A stretch of 40,968 bases of DNA, taken from the NCBI RefSeq assembly GCF_002584985.1, contig NZ_NUPZ01000013.1, positions 1 to 40,968 of the forward strand. Reading direction: 5' to 3'. This document shows, in pieces, positions 6,764-15,401 of the stretch (its first letter is position 1; each line of letters starts with the position of its first letter). The position numbers and the translations under genes are program-made. This DNA comes from Bacillus sp. AFS029637 (GTDB taxonomy: Bacteria > Bacillota > Bacilli > Bacillales > Bacillaceae_G). Under the pieces are notes generated by a model, which was not told the DNA's origin, did no database searches, and saw nothing but the letters and a program-made list of their open reading frames with translations.

Positions 6764-7237
6764 CTATTCAAAAACCTCGTTTAAACGGTCTTTATAAAAT
6801 GAAATGGCACGTTCAAATTCTTTTACCTTTTCTACTTTTACGACAGTTTCTAGTAATAATTTCATTGCAGATTCATGATCGTTTACGTTATATTTTGCTA
6901 ATGATAAAAACACTTTCATTGGATCGTTCTCTGGAAATTTCTTAACCCCAGCTTCTAATACTGTAATCGCCTTTTCATACTCACCTATACAACGATATGT
7001 ACTACCAAGACCAATATAAGCACCGCAAAGTGATTCTCCTTCAAGGCCGTTTGCAATTGCCTGCTCATAATACGGCACAGCATCTATTTCAAGACCCATT
7101 ACATCATGTATCCAAGCGCATTGATAAATCACTTCTGCATCCCTCGTAAAATGTGTTAATCCTATAAGTATTTCTCTGGACTGCGCATATTTCTTTTCGT
7201 CTCGGAGTTTAATAGCTTGCTTTAATAAATGTTCCAT
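6764..7237 (-). CDS. Tetratricopeptide repeat protein
   Basis: About 157 residues, made of TPR-like helix pairs: LLKQAIKLRDEKKYAQSREI, AEVIYQCAWIHDVMGLEIDA, CGAYIGLGSTYRCIGEYEKA and KVFLSLAKYNVNDHESAMKL. The A/G-x3-G/A spacing is typical of the family. The ATG at 7237 is preferred over the in-frame GTG at 7246 because AAGGAG lies 8 bases upstream of it. It is the first gene of a three-gene operon (membrane protein, Nudix). TPR proteins are scaffolds; the partner is likely the membrane protein that follows, though this is only inference. No signal peptide. Confidence 0.85.
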   Translation of the reverse strand: MEHLLKQAIKLRDEKKYAQSREILIGLTHFTRDAEVIYQCAWIHDVMGLEIDAVPYYEQAIANGLEGESLCGAYIGLGSTYRCIGEYEKAITVLEAGVKKFPENDPMKVFLSLAKYNVNDHESAMKLLLETVVKVEKVKEFERAISFYKDRLNEVFE

Positions 7238-7357
7238 AGAACCCACTCCTTACCAATTATTCTCTGTATAGATCTTGATTGGTTTACACTTCACATTTGA
7301 TTAAAGTCTCGCTCATTTATATACTATGCGGATTCATACTTATCTAAAAACCAAATT

Positions 7358-8047
7358 TTACAAGGCAGTAATACGATTACATAATATCTCTAAGCTTTTG
7401 ACAATTTCTATCGCTGTTTCATCTTTCCCATTACATAACTTACCTTTACCATCTTGTCCAATGACGTAGTGCACCGCCCCGCGCGAATATAAAGAATGTG
7501 GTGAATTTGCAATCATTACATTCGCCTTTGCTTCTTTCATTCTATTTTTCGCTCTTTCAAACAATTCTTCCTCATTTAGATCACTTTCAAGTTTAAAACC
7601 AACGAGTACTGTTTCTGGGTCCCACTCTTTAATTTGTTTTAATACTTTCGGTGCCTTTTTGAAATGTATAATAGGCGCTATATCACTTGAGATTTTCCCA
7701 TTCATATCAAGAACATTCCCATCTTGATCACAAATCTTGTCCACAATCCAATCGGATCCAGCTGCTGCCATAATAACCGCATCAACTTTTTCATGCGTAA
7801 TAATACTCTTCATTTTATCTTGTAAATCAATTATTCCTTCAAATGGATGTAGCTCTAACCCTCTATGTACATCGCTCGGTTTCTCCGCAAAATAACCATG
7901 TAAATATATAACGTGTGCCCCTTTTGCTATAAGTTCTTCCGCGATTATCCTTCCGATTGTTCCTTTTGCCATATTTGTATGTCCGCGTACTTCATCCCAT
8001 TTTTCTAAACAACCACCGCTCGTAATTAATACTTTTTTCCCCTTCAT
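7358..8047 (-). CDS. CoaB-like phosphopantothenate-cysteine ligase/flavoprotein family protein
   Basis: About 229 residues from ATG 8047. The alternative ATG at 8056 has its ribosome binding site immediately adjacent, so it is less likely. The N-terminus KKVLITSGGCLEKWDEVRGH and the following N(M)AKGTIGRIIAEEL match the CoaB nucleotide-binding pattern (TSGGTxExxDxVRxxxNxSxGxxG). Later come KKAPKVLKQIK, VLVGFKLESD and ANVMIANSP, the equivalents of KK(T)PDIL, VGFxLE and (D)xIVAN. It is a stand-alone CoaB domain without the CoaC decarboxylase half, so it is unlikely to be the main CoA enzyme. It follows the AAC(3)-like gene by 12 bases and is probably co-transcribed; the joint role is unknown. 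Confidence 0.75.
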   Translation of the reverse strand: MKGKKVLITSGGCLEKWDEVRGHTNMAKGTIGRIIAEELIAKGAHVIYLHGYFAEKPSDVHRGLELHPFEGIIDLQDKMKSIITHEKVDAVIMAAAGSDWIVDKICDQDGNVLDMNGKISSDIAPIIHFKKAPKVLKQIKEWDPETVLVGFKLESDLNEEELFERAKNRMKEAKANVMIANSPHSLYSRGAVHYVIGQDGKGKLCNGKDETAIEIVKSLEILCNRITAL

Positions 8048-8059
8048 CGCAATCATCCC

Positions 8060-8866
8060 TTACTGATTTTTCTTACGAAACCATTCTGTTCCAAAGTCAA
8101 CTATATCACGTTGCTTCATAATACGGCACGTTGCATTACCTATTTTTCCATTTGTTACAGTTCCTTTTTGCTCAAACTGTACACCGATTTCTACAAACGT
8201 TTCAGAATCGTAATCCATATCAACAAATTCTTTCCATACTCTTTCACCGTTTTCTAAAATTGGTGCTCCTACTTGTATTAACTCACGTGCACCAGAACGT
8301 ACTTCAGATATATGTACAGACGTATTAGAATCATGGCCAACACCAATTAATAATATGTATCCATCTAAATCGTATATTTTTCTTAATGGTGATTCCTCTC
8401 CAAAGCTCATTGATAGTGAATGATCCCTGACTATTCCCTCTGCATGCTTTCCCCATGCAGCAAAACTTCCTAATGGATGATTGCTGCGCACTACATTCGG
8501 ATATGTACGGAAACATTCAACTATTTCACCCATTCCTCTTGTTGGTGTTATGCGTGGATCAAATGCTGGGACATTATCACGGATAATCTGCCACCAGTCT
8601 TCAGGTACAGGCGGTCTTGACCAATGTTTCGGATCGGATAAATCTGAAGATTGCGTTGGCATAATTATTGTTCCTTCTTTTGTAACGACTTTCATTAACG
8701 CTTCTACTACCGCAACCGCTCCACCAGAAATCCAACCGATTGAACTTAATGATGAATGAACGATAATTGTCATTCCTTTTCGGACTCCTAATGCCTTTAA
8801 ATCTTTCGTAATGGATTCAATTGTATTCGGAAATTGTGTATTTGCTACTATTTCATTTATTTTCAT
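8060..8866 (-). CDS. AAC(3)-family aminoglycoside N-acetyltransferase-like protein
   Basis: A 268-residue member of the Antibiotic_NAT (AAC(3)/YokD) family. Seen in order: [20 protein letters not shown] (residues 27-46), the [19 protein letters not shown] region, [19 protein letters not shown] then [11 protein letters not shown] (about 111-141, the acetyl-CoA/substrate region), and [18 protein letters not shown] (about 172-189), whose His residues are in the acid-base position of the family. Enzymes of this type acetylate the 3-amino group of aminoglycosides using acetyl-CoA. A B. anthracis homologue (I recall BA2930) has been studied structurally. Chromosomal location beside a CoaB-like gene does not by itself indicate clinical resistance. 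268 residues is the normal family length. Confidence 0.85.
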   Translation of the reverse strand: MKINEIVANTQFPNTIESITKDLKALGVRKGMTIIVHSSLSSIGWISGGAVAVVEALMKVVTKEGTIIMPTQSSDLSDPKHWSRPPVPEDWWQIIRDNVPAFDPRITPTRGMGEIVECFRTYPNVVRSNHPLGSFAAWGKHAEGIVRDHSLSMSFGEESPLRKIYDLDGYILLIGVGHDSNTSVHISEVRSGARELIQVGAPILENGERVWKEFVDMDYDSETFVEIGVQFEQKGTVTNGKIGNATCRIMKQRDIVDFGTEWFRKKNQ

Positions 8867-9090
8867 AACGGTTCCCCCACTAACCCTATATATTAAAATT
8901 TAAACTTATACATAAATATATTATCATATTTTTCTTAATTTTTAACTTAATCATTTTTCATATCTATAAAAATGGTAATATTAGCATGTGGGATATAGTT
9001 AAATTGTGTTTACACTAACAAAAGAAGGTGAAGGTTTTACATCACAGTAATTATAAGCTTTCATTCCAATCTATATTTTATACATAGACG

Positions 9091-9120
9091 AAAGAGCTCA
9101 TCACAAATGATGAGCTCTTT
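9091..9120. terminator. Terminator hairpin after the ATP-grasp gene
   Basis: A perfect 13-bp stem (9091-9103 with 9108-9120, arm AAAGAGCTCATCA) with a CAAA loop, just beyond the stop at 9128. The preceding 8867-9090 stretch holds no gene that I can support. Confidence 0.8.
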
Positions 9121-9127
9121 GTGTGCT

Positions 9128-10375
9128 TTACCCTTCAATTGTAACCCCAGTAAACATTGATAAGTTTCCCGTTATTTTCTCGCCTACACGTAAAAATAAA
9201 CCTGCTGCTCTTCCGCTTATACAATGCGAGCCGATTAGTAATTTACCAGTATACGGACCATCCCAAGTGTCAATTGTATAATCGGGCATTTCTATATATT
9301 GCTGGTATACTTTCCGTTGTTCAAAGTAATACTCTGTTTTATCTTCAGCTAGCAGTTCATCATTTTCGTATATAGATACTCCGCCACCTTCTCGGCCATA
9401 TAATGGTTTGGAAACATACGATTCATTTCTTTCTAAAAATGGTTTATTCGTAAAATATGTTGGTAGGAAATATTTTTGAATGACGTTTCGCTCTTCTGCT
9501 CCAAAGAAAACCTCTTCTTCGTACAACTTCCAAATTAAAGCGAGTACACTTTTATTTTGCATAACAAATGCAGCTGGTGGATTAATAATTCGTACTCTTC
9601 CTTGCGCGATATGATTTAAAAATTGTAAACCAATCCTTTTTCCATTCTTATCGACGTCCGATACTAAATACTCTATCGGATACAGTCTATATAAATATTT
9701 AATCTTTTCTCCGTCTGGCATATATATGCCATCATCTGCAACGACGATATCTTGAATTCCCACATATTCGGTGGGCTGATTTAAGCAATAACTTCTCAAA
9801 AATTGAACTGTTTGACGGTCTTCATCGTGCCAATCGTAACTTGTAAAATATATTGTCTCTTCAGGCCCTATATTATAATCATGCTTAATTTGTTCCCACG
9901 CCTGCACAATATGCTCTTCAATATGATTTGGATGATTTACATCATGATAACGACACAACACTTCATTTGCGACAGACGGTTCTAAATATCCTGTTGGTGT
10001 ATCACAATTTACTTCTATTAATTTAATATCATCACCATTTACGATAAAATCAAACCTTGTAAAATATGAAAACAAACCAGTATGCTTCATTCTCGCAATT
10101 TCCCACGTTTCGGGCGGAAATCCAAGTTTTTGAAAATCTTCTGTCGTATTTACAATAAATTGATATGTTCTATATAACACATACATAATTTCTTCTGTCG
10201 CTTTAGAAATAGCGGTATATGTGTTTGCCGGCATGCGATACATCCCTGTTGCCATATATTGATTCCACTCTTCCTTCTCTAACAGACTCGGCCACGTAAA
10301 TCCATTTCGGCCAGCCTCTTCCGCAAGTGAAAACCATATTTTCATATACTCTTTCTGCTCTTGTTCTGTATACAT
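9128..10375 (-). CDS. Glutathionylspermidine synthase-like ATP-grasp enzyme (YgiC/YjfC type)
   Basis: A 415-residue protein of the GSP_synth family. Visible blocks: ARMKHTGLFSYFTRFDFIVN, KLIEVNCDTPTGYLEPSVAN (about residues 119-138), INPPAAFVMQNKSVLALIWK, YVSKPLYGREGGGVSIYEND (about 321-340, glycine-rich ATP-grasp loop) and the C-terminal LLIGSHCISGRAAGLFLRVG. The family joins an amine to a carboxylate with ATP. Only the synthetase half is present, with no amidase domain, as in E. coli YgiC and YjfC. Bacilli use bacillithiol rather than glutathione, so glutathionylspermidine is an unlikely product. It lies 20 bases after a lipoprotein gene, the same order as ygiB-ygiC. Confidence 0.85.
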   Translation of the reverse strand: MYTEQEQKEYMKIWFSLAEEAGRNGFTWPSLLEKEEWNQYMATGMYRMPANTYTAISKATEEIMYVLYRTYQFIVNTTEDFQKLGFPPETWEIARMKHTGLFSYFTRFDFIVNGDDIKLIEVNCDTPTGYLEPSVANEVLCRYHDVNHPNHIEEHIVQAWEQIKHDYNIGPEETIYFTSYDWHDEDRQTVQFLRSYCLNQPTEYVGIQDIVVADDGIYMPDGEKIKYLYRLYPIEYLVSDVDKNGKRIGLQFLNHIAQGRVRIINPPAAFVMQNKSVLALIWKLYEEEVFFGAEERNVIQKYFLPTYFTNKPFLERNESYVSKPLYGREGGGVSIYENDELLAEDKTEYYFEQRKVYQQYIEMPDYTIDTWDGPYTGKLLIGSHCISGRAAGLFLRVGEKITGNLSMFTGVTIEG

Positions 10376-10395
10376 GATCCTATTTTCCTTTCGTG

Positions 10396-11004
10396 TTATG
10401 ATCCGGCTGGCGCTTTTGCGTTCCCAATTCCACTTGAACCAGAATTTACTTTTGGCGTTTGTGTCGTAGATGATTTTGGCGTATTTGTATCTGGCGTCAC
10501 TTTATTTGTTGTATTTGGAGGTTGCTTATTTAAATCAACTTTATTTGAAGAGTTGCTGTTACTGTTAGTGCCGCCGTAATTTCCTCCGCCACCGCTACCA
10601 CCAGTTCTCCTTTCATCTTTTTCACGATAAGGAATAACATTGCTTGTGTATGGTTTCTTCATTACATTTGGTTTCACTGTATAATTCATATTTGAGGCTC
10701 TGTTTGCTAATAAATATCCTGCTACGAATGGAAGTATCGGTAAATGTGAGTTTTCGTGATACGATGAAAATGATGGATTAATTTCCTGACATAACTCATC
10801 TTTTTCTACATTTTCCGTTGTTGGAGTTTTATCGTCACAATTTAGTGTTCCTTGTTCATTCCCTTGCTTCGCATCATCTGTTTTAACAGCAGTACTTTCT
10901 TTCTGTACAGTCTCTTCTTCATAATCACCACAGCCCGTTAATAAAAATGATGATACTCCTATAGAAGCAGCGACTTTTATAAATTTTCTTTTATCCATTC
11001 TCAT
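10396..11004 (-). CDS. Lipoprotein with Gly/Ser/Asn-rich tail, partner of the ATP-grasp enzyme (YgiB/DUF1190-like layout)
   Basis: A 202-residue protein. The N-terminus MRMDKRKFIKVAASIGVSSF ends in lipobox LLTGC (Cys25), so it is predicted to be a membrane-anchored lipoprotein. A charged low-complexity region follows, then a short conserved-looking block LPILPFVAGYLLANRAS (about residues 88-104). From about 135 the chain is Gly/Ser/Asn/Thr-rich (GGSGGGGNYGGTNSNSNSSN and a PxT-rich end). From memory, E. coli YgiB (DUF1190) also has a P-x-x-AGY-x4-R block and a Gly-rich tail, and precedes ygiC. It is the first gene of a two-gene operon. The exact family membership needs an alignment. Confidence 0.7.
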   Translation of the reverse strand: MRMDKRKFIKVAASIGVSSFLLTGCGDYEEETVQKESTAVKTDDAKQGNEQGTLNCDDKTPTTENVEKDELCQEINPSFSSYHENSHLPILPFVAGYLLANRASNMNYTVKPNVMKKPYTSNVIPYREKDERRTGGSGGGGNYGGTNSNSNSSNKVDLNKQPPNTTNKVTPDTNTPKSSTTQTPKVNSGSSGIGNAKAPAGS

Positions 11005-11115
11005 GTGTTATACACCTAATTTCTGTTATCTATATTTTTCCAGATACCTTTATTATATAATGTAAATATTACTTTTTTCAAACTAAACCCTATATGCACA
11101 TTTGCATATTTTATA

Positions 11116-11517
11116 CTATTTTTCTAAATAACAATGAAACCTTTCAATCCCCGGATATCTTTCTCCTAAACTTTTAACCTGAAAACCAATTTTCTTATAA
11201 AATTCTACTACCTCATCGTCTGTCTCTGCCTCGACATAAGTCAATTGATGCATTCTTACTACTTCTCTTATCATTCGCAACGCAATTCCTTGATGACGAT
11301 ATTTTGGCATGACAGCAATGTGACATATTCTCGCTTTCATTGATCCGATAACTTCAATACCTATACAAGCTTTTTCTTCGTATTTATATAATGTCCCTTC
11401 ACTTCCTTGATAAAATAATACTGCTTTCTTTAAGCTTATTTCATTTGGACCGACGGCATACTTTAGTACATTAAAAATTATATCTTTTTCAATTTGTTCA
11501 ACACGCTGTAAATTCAT
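11116..11517 (-). CDS. GNAT family N-acetyltransferase
   Basis: About 133 residues. ATG 11517 is preferred over ATG 11523 because AAGGGAT sits 6 bases further upstream than would suit the first. Acetyl-CoA motif A reads ICHIAVMPKYRHQGIALRMI (about residues 66-85), and the C-terminal TYVEAETDDEVVEFYKKIGF is the usual motif B. The substrate is unknown. It lies downstream of the DMT exporter gene but behind that gene's strong terminator. Confidence 0.8.
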   Translation of the reverse strand: MNLQRVEQIEKDIIFNVLKYAVGPNEISLKKAVLFYQGSEGTLYKYEEKACIGIEVIGSMKARICHIAVMPKYRHQGIALRMIREVVRMHQLTYVEAETDDEVVEFYKKIGFQVKSLGERYPGIERFHCYLEK

Positions 11518-11534
11518 ACTCATATCCCTTTCTA

Positions 11535-11571
11535 TGAAAAAAGATTAGCTCTTTATAAAAAGAGCTAATCT
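11535..11571 (-). terminator. Terminator of the DMT exporter gene
   Basis: A perfect 13-bp stem (11542-11554 with 11559-11571, arm AGATTAGCTCTTT), loop ATAA. It is followed by a T6 run on the minus strand (11541-11536). It lies directly after the stop at 11574. Confidence 0.85.
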
Positions 11572-11573
11572 CT

Positions 11574-12512
11574 CTACGCTGTTATCTTTTCTTCTTTCTT
11601 CACAACGACCGCTACATAACTATGTAGTATCATTCCAACTATAACGAGGCTCATGCCGATCCAAGATAAAGATGACGGAATTGGGGCAGATAACCAAATG
11701 AGCTCTCCTACTAGTGCAAATAAAACTTCACCAGACTGCGTTGCTTCCACTGTTGCTAGTTTTTGCGGATCATCTTTCACAAGATCTGTCGCAAAGAAAA
11801 ATAGTACTGTCGCGATTAAACCAGAACTAACTGCTACAATAAAACATTGGAACACTTGACTACTTGATGGTAACCCACCTGTTGATACTTCGTAACCAGA
11901 TAATAAAAACCAAAATGGTAAACTTGCCAATGTCATACCGAGAACTCGCTGGAATACATCTAACTCCCCTTTACAAACTTGCATCATTTTTCGATTTCCA
12001 AGAGGATACGCAAACGCTGCAATAAGTACAGGAACGACACATAAAATGGTTTCACGAATGCCTAAAGAAGAAGCATGTTCTACTTGCATAAGCACAACAC
12101 CACATAAAATAATGCCTGACATTACTAACTCCTTCATTGGAAGTTTTTTATGTAATGGGTCTACCGCAAAAAAGGGTGTTAATAAAATACCAGCGACGAT
12201 CGTTATTTGCCATGTTGATGCAACAAGCCAACCTGGTCCGAACGCTCCAGCAAAACTAAGCGGTGCATAAAAGAGGCCAAATCCAACAATACTCCATACT
12301 AACCATTCTTTCGGATTCTTTTTCATATATTGAAAGAGTTGCTTTAAGTTCCCTCTATACATGACAATAAGTAAAAGCATTGGAACCATAAAGTAATACC
12401 GTAATGATGCACTCCAAATCCAGCTTCCACCTTCTAAATCCATCGCCCGGTTTAAAACGAAGGTAAAGGCAAAGAAAAATGATGCCAAAATTCCTACTGC
12501 AATAGCTTTCAT
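11574..12512 (-). CDS. DMT-superfamily multidrug resistance efflux transporter family protein
   Basis: A 312-residue protein with ten predicted membrane segments spread over its whole length, in the 5+5 arrangement of EamA-like DMT carriers. It starts MKAIAVGILASFFFAFTFVL. Recognisable blocks are AGAFGPGWLVASTWQITIVAG and DPQKLATVEATQSGEVLFAL near residue 250, which match the EmrE-like multidrug transporter family. It probably exports a metabolite or drug; no substrate can be predicted. RBS AAGGGG stands before ATG 12512. Monocistronic with its own terminator. Confidence 0.8.
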   Translation of the reverse strand: MKAIAVGILASFFFAFTFVLNRAMDLEGGSWIWSASLRYYFMVPMLLLIVMYRGNLKQLFQYMKKNPKEWLVWSIVGFGLFYAPLSFAGAFGPGWLVASTWQITIVAGILLTPFFAVDPLHKKLPMKELVMSGIILCGVVLMQVEHASSLGIRETILCVVPVLIAAFAYPLGNRKMMQVCKGELDVFQRVLGMTLASLPFWFLLSGYEVSTGGLPSSSQVFQCFIVAVSSGLIATVLFFFATDLVKDDPQKLATVEATQSGEVLFALVGELIWLSAPIPSSLSWIGMSLVIVGMILHSYVAVVVKKEEKITA

Positions 12513-12614
12513 TATAAAACCCCTTGTTTAGTTTCTTCTTAATACTATACAAAAAATGAATATAATTAAAATTCTCATTTTTTAAATTGGATGTAATATA
12601 ATAAACTTCTTCCC

Positions 12615-13115
12615 TTAAAGAAACAGTACCATATATTGATCGTCACTATAAACACCATTTATCTTTAAAGCATTTTTTTCTATACCGTACGTTTTAAATT
12701 CCATTGATTCATATAATCGTTTGGCTGGTTCGTTCGTTGATACCACGCCTAAATTCAATTGCTCTAACTTCATTTCTCTTGCCCTTTCAATAGCTTTACG
12801 TATTAAATCACGTGCAAGACCACTTCTTCGATTATCAGTATCTACATACATCGCAACGATATGTCCTTTATGCTTATATGCTTCCTTTTCTTCTGTTAAT
12901 AAAGTAACAACCCCAACTAAGCAATTTTCTTTATTAAAAGCGCCAAATGTAAAACTACTGTTAGATGAAAGATTACTAGCAACTCGTTCAAGCGGATTTT
13001 CTTGACGCACTGCTTCTTCATAAGTCGTTACAAATGCTTCTGGATTTACTTGTAATGCTTGTAAACGTAACTCCCAATATTGCTTCGCATCCACCTTTGT
13101 AAGTAATCGAATCAT
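12615..13115 (-). CDS. GNAT family N-acetyltransferase
   Basis: A 166-residue protein. Motif A IVAMYVDTDNRRSGLARDLI (about residues 87-106) carries the (R/Q)xxGxA acetyl-CoA loop, and motif B reads LGVVSTNEPAKRLYESMEFK (about 122-141). Short strand FGAFNKENCLVGVVTLL precedes it. RBS AAGGGGAAG stands before ATG 13115. It lies 33 bases from the next GNAT gene on the same strand, so the two may be co-transcribed. The substrate is unknown. Confidence 0.85.
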   Translation of the reverse strand: MIRLLTKVDAKQYWELRLQALQVNPEAFVTTYEEAVRQENPLERVASNLSSNSSFTFGAFNKENCLVGVVTLLTEEKEAYKHKGHIVAMYVDTDNRRSGLARDLIRKAIERAREMKLEQLNLGVVSTNEPAKRLYESMEFKTYGIEKNALKINGVYSDDQYMVLFL

Positions 13116-13148
13116 TTTATCTTCCCCTTTTTATTTTACATAATATTT

Positions 13149-13694
13149 TTATATGCTACTAACTTTTGATTCATACTCTTCTTTTAATATACTGTAACGA
13201 TAGCGATGAATGAACTTCCCCTGACGTAATCTATCATTTCTCATTAACCCTTCACAAACAAAACCAGCCTTTTCATAACTCTTTCTAGCTTGTGTATTAT
13301 CCTCATCTACACGTAACCAAATTTTCTCCAATTCGAACTGAGAGAATCCGATTTGTAACATGCTATTTAGAGCTGCCATTCCAAATCCTTTTCCCCAATA
13401 GTCTTTATTTCCAATGGCAATTCCTAGTTCTGCATTTTTATTTGCTTTATCAAAGTTTTTAAGGTCTACCCATCCAATGTGTATACCGTTCTCGGTAACG
13501 ATAGCTCTTTGTTCGTAACCATTTTCTCGATTTATACAAGCTTCAATCCATTTTTTCGTATCTTCACGTGTGAACGGAGGATATTGATCTGGTACGACTA
13601 AATGCTTTGTCACTTTTGTATCTAATGACCATTGATATCGATCTTCTATATCAGCTACTGTTAATTCTCTTAATTGAACGTATGGTACATTCAT
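13149..13694 (-). CDS. RimJ/RimL-type GNAT N-acetyltransferase
   Basis: A 181-residue protein of the Acetyltransf_3 type. It starts MNVPYVQLRELTVADIEDRY, with GWVDLKNFDKANKNAELGIA, NKDYWGKGFGMAALNSMLQI (about residues 95-114, acetyl-CoA loop) and LRVDEDNTQARKSYEKAGFV (about 141-160). Members acetylate protein N-termini, small amines or drugs. RBS AAAGGAG stands before ATG 13694. It is 15 bases downstream of the nucleotidyltransferase gene, probably in one operon. Confidence 0.87.
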   Translation of the reverse strand: MNVPYVQLRELTVADIEDRYQWSLDTKVTKHLVVPDQYPPFTREDTKKWIEACINRENGYEQRAIVTENGIHIGWVDLKNFDKANKNAELGIAIGNKDYWGKGFGMAALNSMLQIGFSQFELEKIWLRVDEDNTQARKSYEKAGFVCEGLMRNDRLRQGKFIHRYRYSILKEEYESKVSSI

Positions 13695-13709
13695 TGTGTT
13701 AACTCCTTT

Positions 13710-14411
13710 TTATTTTCCTATAGAAAACCCTTCGAACATTCGTCCTCCATACTGTTCTAACGTTTTTTCTACAAAAGTAATTAATTTTCTTTTTTCTCCC
13801 GTTGTATAAAAATGATCAAAAGCTGCTACAAATTGGTTTGCATATTGCTCATCATATCTTCTTAACACTCTAATAAACCATTTTGAATTTCCGAGCCACT
13901 TACCATTTACTCTTAATACATATTCATGTACTAAATCAGCTAACAAATTTGCAATAAACAATTCTTCTTCTCTTTTTGTAGCACCAATAAAGTCATCCAA
14001 AGTATCCGTAATAAAATACCGCTTCTGCTTCATCGTTTCTTCGGTCCATTTAGCTGGTCCTTTATTTATTAAATCATTCGCTTCTCTTTTTAATTTTTCA
14101 ACAATTTCATTTTCCCCTTTTAATACGATCCCCTCTGAAACTAATTGTGGTAACGAAGGTCTCCCCCGATCGCAATCCATTTTAAAAAAGGTTTTATACG
14201 TTTCAAAATTATGTACGAACACTTCAACAGGCCATCCATTACTATAGAAAGATTCTCTATAACAAGATGACAAACTATCGTCTATTATTACAATATCAAG
14301 ATCAGATGTTTTTGTTGCTTCCCCTCGTACAACACTTCCTCCGAGTAAAGCTACATCACAATTCGGGAATTGTGATGTAATTATGCTTTGTGCCGCTTCA
14401 ATTGGTTTCAT
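13710..14411 (-). CDS. Nucleotidyltransferase-domain protein
   Basis: A 233-residue protein with an N-terminal NTP_transf_2 fold: VALLGGSVVRGEATKTSDLD (residues 20-39) matches GGSxxR(G)x7-8SDxD, giving the metal-binding aspartates. The C-terminal half is helical (DTLDDFIGATKREEELFIAN, then LADLVHEYVLRVNGKWLGNS), as in aminoglycoside- or tRNA-type nucleotidyltransferases and MNT-like proteins. No HEPN partner lies beside it, so a toxin-antitoxin role is not supported. The neighbours are a GNAT and an AlkD-like gene. The substrate is unknown. Confidence 0.8.
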   Translation of the reverse strand: MKPIEAAQSIITSQFPNCDVALLGGSVVRGEATKTSDLDIVIIDDSLSSCYRESFYSNGWPVEVFVHNFETYKTFFKMDCDRGRPSLPQLVSEGIVLKGENEIVEKLKREANDLINKGPAKWTEETMKQKRYFITDTLDDFIGATKREEELFIANLLADLVHEYVLRVNGKWLGNSKWFIRVLRRYDEQYANQFVAAFDHFYTTGEKRKLITFVEKTLEQYGGRMFEGFSIGK

Positions 14412-14427
14412 AGGCTTTCCCCTTTTC

Positions 14428-15111
14428 TTATTTCACTTTCTTTTTTTCAGCTCTTTCTCTCGCTTTTTTTATATAGGCTTCAGCGTCGGGTGTTTTACAT
14501 GACGTTGCGCCGTGATCAACCTGTACTTTTCCAATTTCACGTGCAATTTCAATCGCTTGTCGCTCTAAGTCTTCATTACGAATTCCTATCGCGATTAAGG
14601 CACTATTCATCGCTTCTTTTTTTCTATTTTTTTCATTATGTATATGTACTTTAATCTCTTCTAAATACGGTGAGAAAAAATCATCTTGTAACGTTTTATT
14701 TTTAATCGCTATATTTGCTAATAAAGACCAGCCTGCTCTTCCAATCCATTCATCATCAGACTTTGTCCATTCGTCCATTCTTTCAATCGCGATTGGCGCT
14801 GTACATATAGCTGTCATCAGAACGTCCATTAAACAATAATAATCGACTTCTCCAACCCATTCATTTATCTGCTCTTTCGTAAGCCTCTTTGGATCTAAAA
14901 CCATCGTCGCCAAAGTCCTTGCGTCCATATTTTTTGTTTCCCATAATGAAATTGCTAAACCATGATCTTTTTTTATCTTCTTTTTTAATAATTTTAAATT
15001 CGCAAAACTAACTCCAAATAAAGGCTCTTTCGCTCCATGATTTTTATACGTCTTACGCGTTTGTTCTGTCCCATATTCTTCTAGTTGCTGCATTACTTCT
15101 TCAAGTAACAT
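14428..15111 (-). CDS. AlkD-like DNA alkylation repair protein (HEAT repeats)
   Basis: A 227-residue all-helical protein. The N-terminus contains EEYGTEQTRKTYKNHGAKEP and LFGVSFANLKLLKKKIKKDH, then LWETKNMDARTLATMVLDPK. This is the first part of the AlkC/AlkD DNA alkylation repair family, whose HEAT-like superhelix binds DNA and excises alkylated purines without base flipping. WSLLANIAIKN and NSALIAIGIRNEDLERQAIE are later repeats. The C-terminal tail (about 205-227) is lysine-rich and may bind nucleic acid. RBS GAGGTGGA stands before ATG 15111. Whether it is a glycosylase or a non-catalytic paralogue is not decidable here. Confidence 0.75.
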   Translation of the reverse strand: MLLEEVMQQLEEYGTEQTRKTYKNHGAKEPLFGVSFANLKLLKKKIKKDHGLAISLWETKNMDARTLATMVLDPKRLTKEQINEWVGEVDYYCLMDVLMTAICTAPIAIERMDEWTKSDDEWIGRAGWSLLANIAIKNKTLQDDFFSPYLEEIKVHIHNEKNRKKEAMNSALIAIGIRNEDLERQAIEIAREIGKVQVDHGATSCKTPDAEAYIKKARERAEKKKVK

Positions 15112-15401
15112 ATGTCCACCTCATTTTTGTTTTATGTTGACTTCATATATGTATGTACGATATATTCTACATTATTTTTCGATTTTCCTATATGTATTTT
15201 AAAAATACGGTATGTGAAATTATATGTTACTCCCCCTATTTTCCACTCCTCTATACATTCTAGTTTTAGAACTTACAAAACACTATAATCTTGCATACTT
15301 TTGGACAAACTTTCTTACACTTGTAAAAAAGTTTTTTTGCATTTCCCTACCTATAGTTGCTAATATAGTAGAGTAGAACTTTTATAGAGAGAAGGAAAAT
15401 T

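Noticed and set aside
13710-14411. MNT/HEPN-type toxin-antitoxin system
   Set aside because: The nucleotidyltransferase domain is present, but no HEPN gene lies beside it; the neighbours are a GNAT and an AlkD-like gene.
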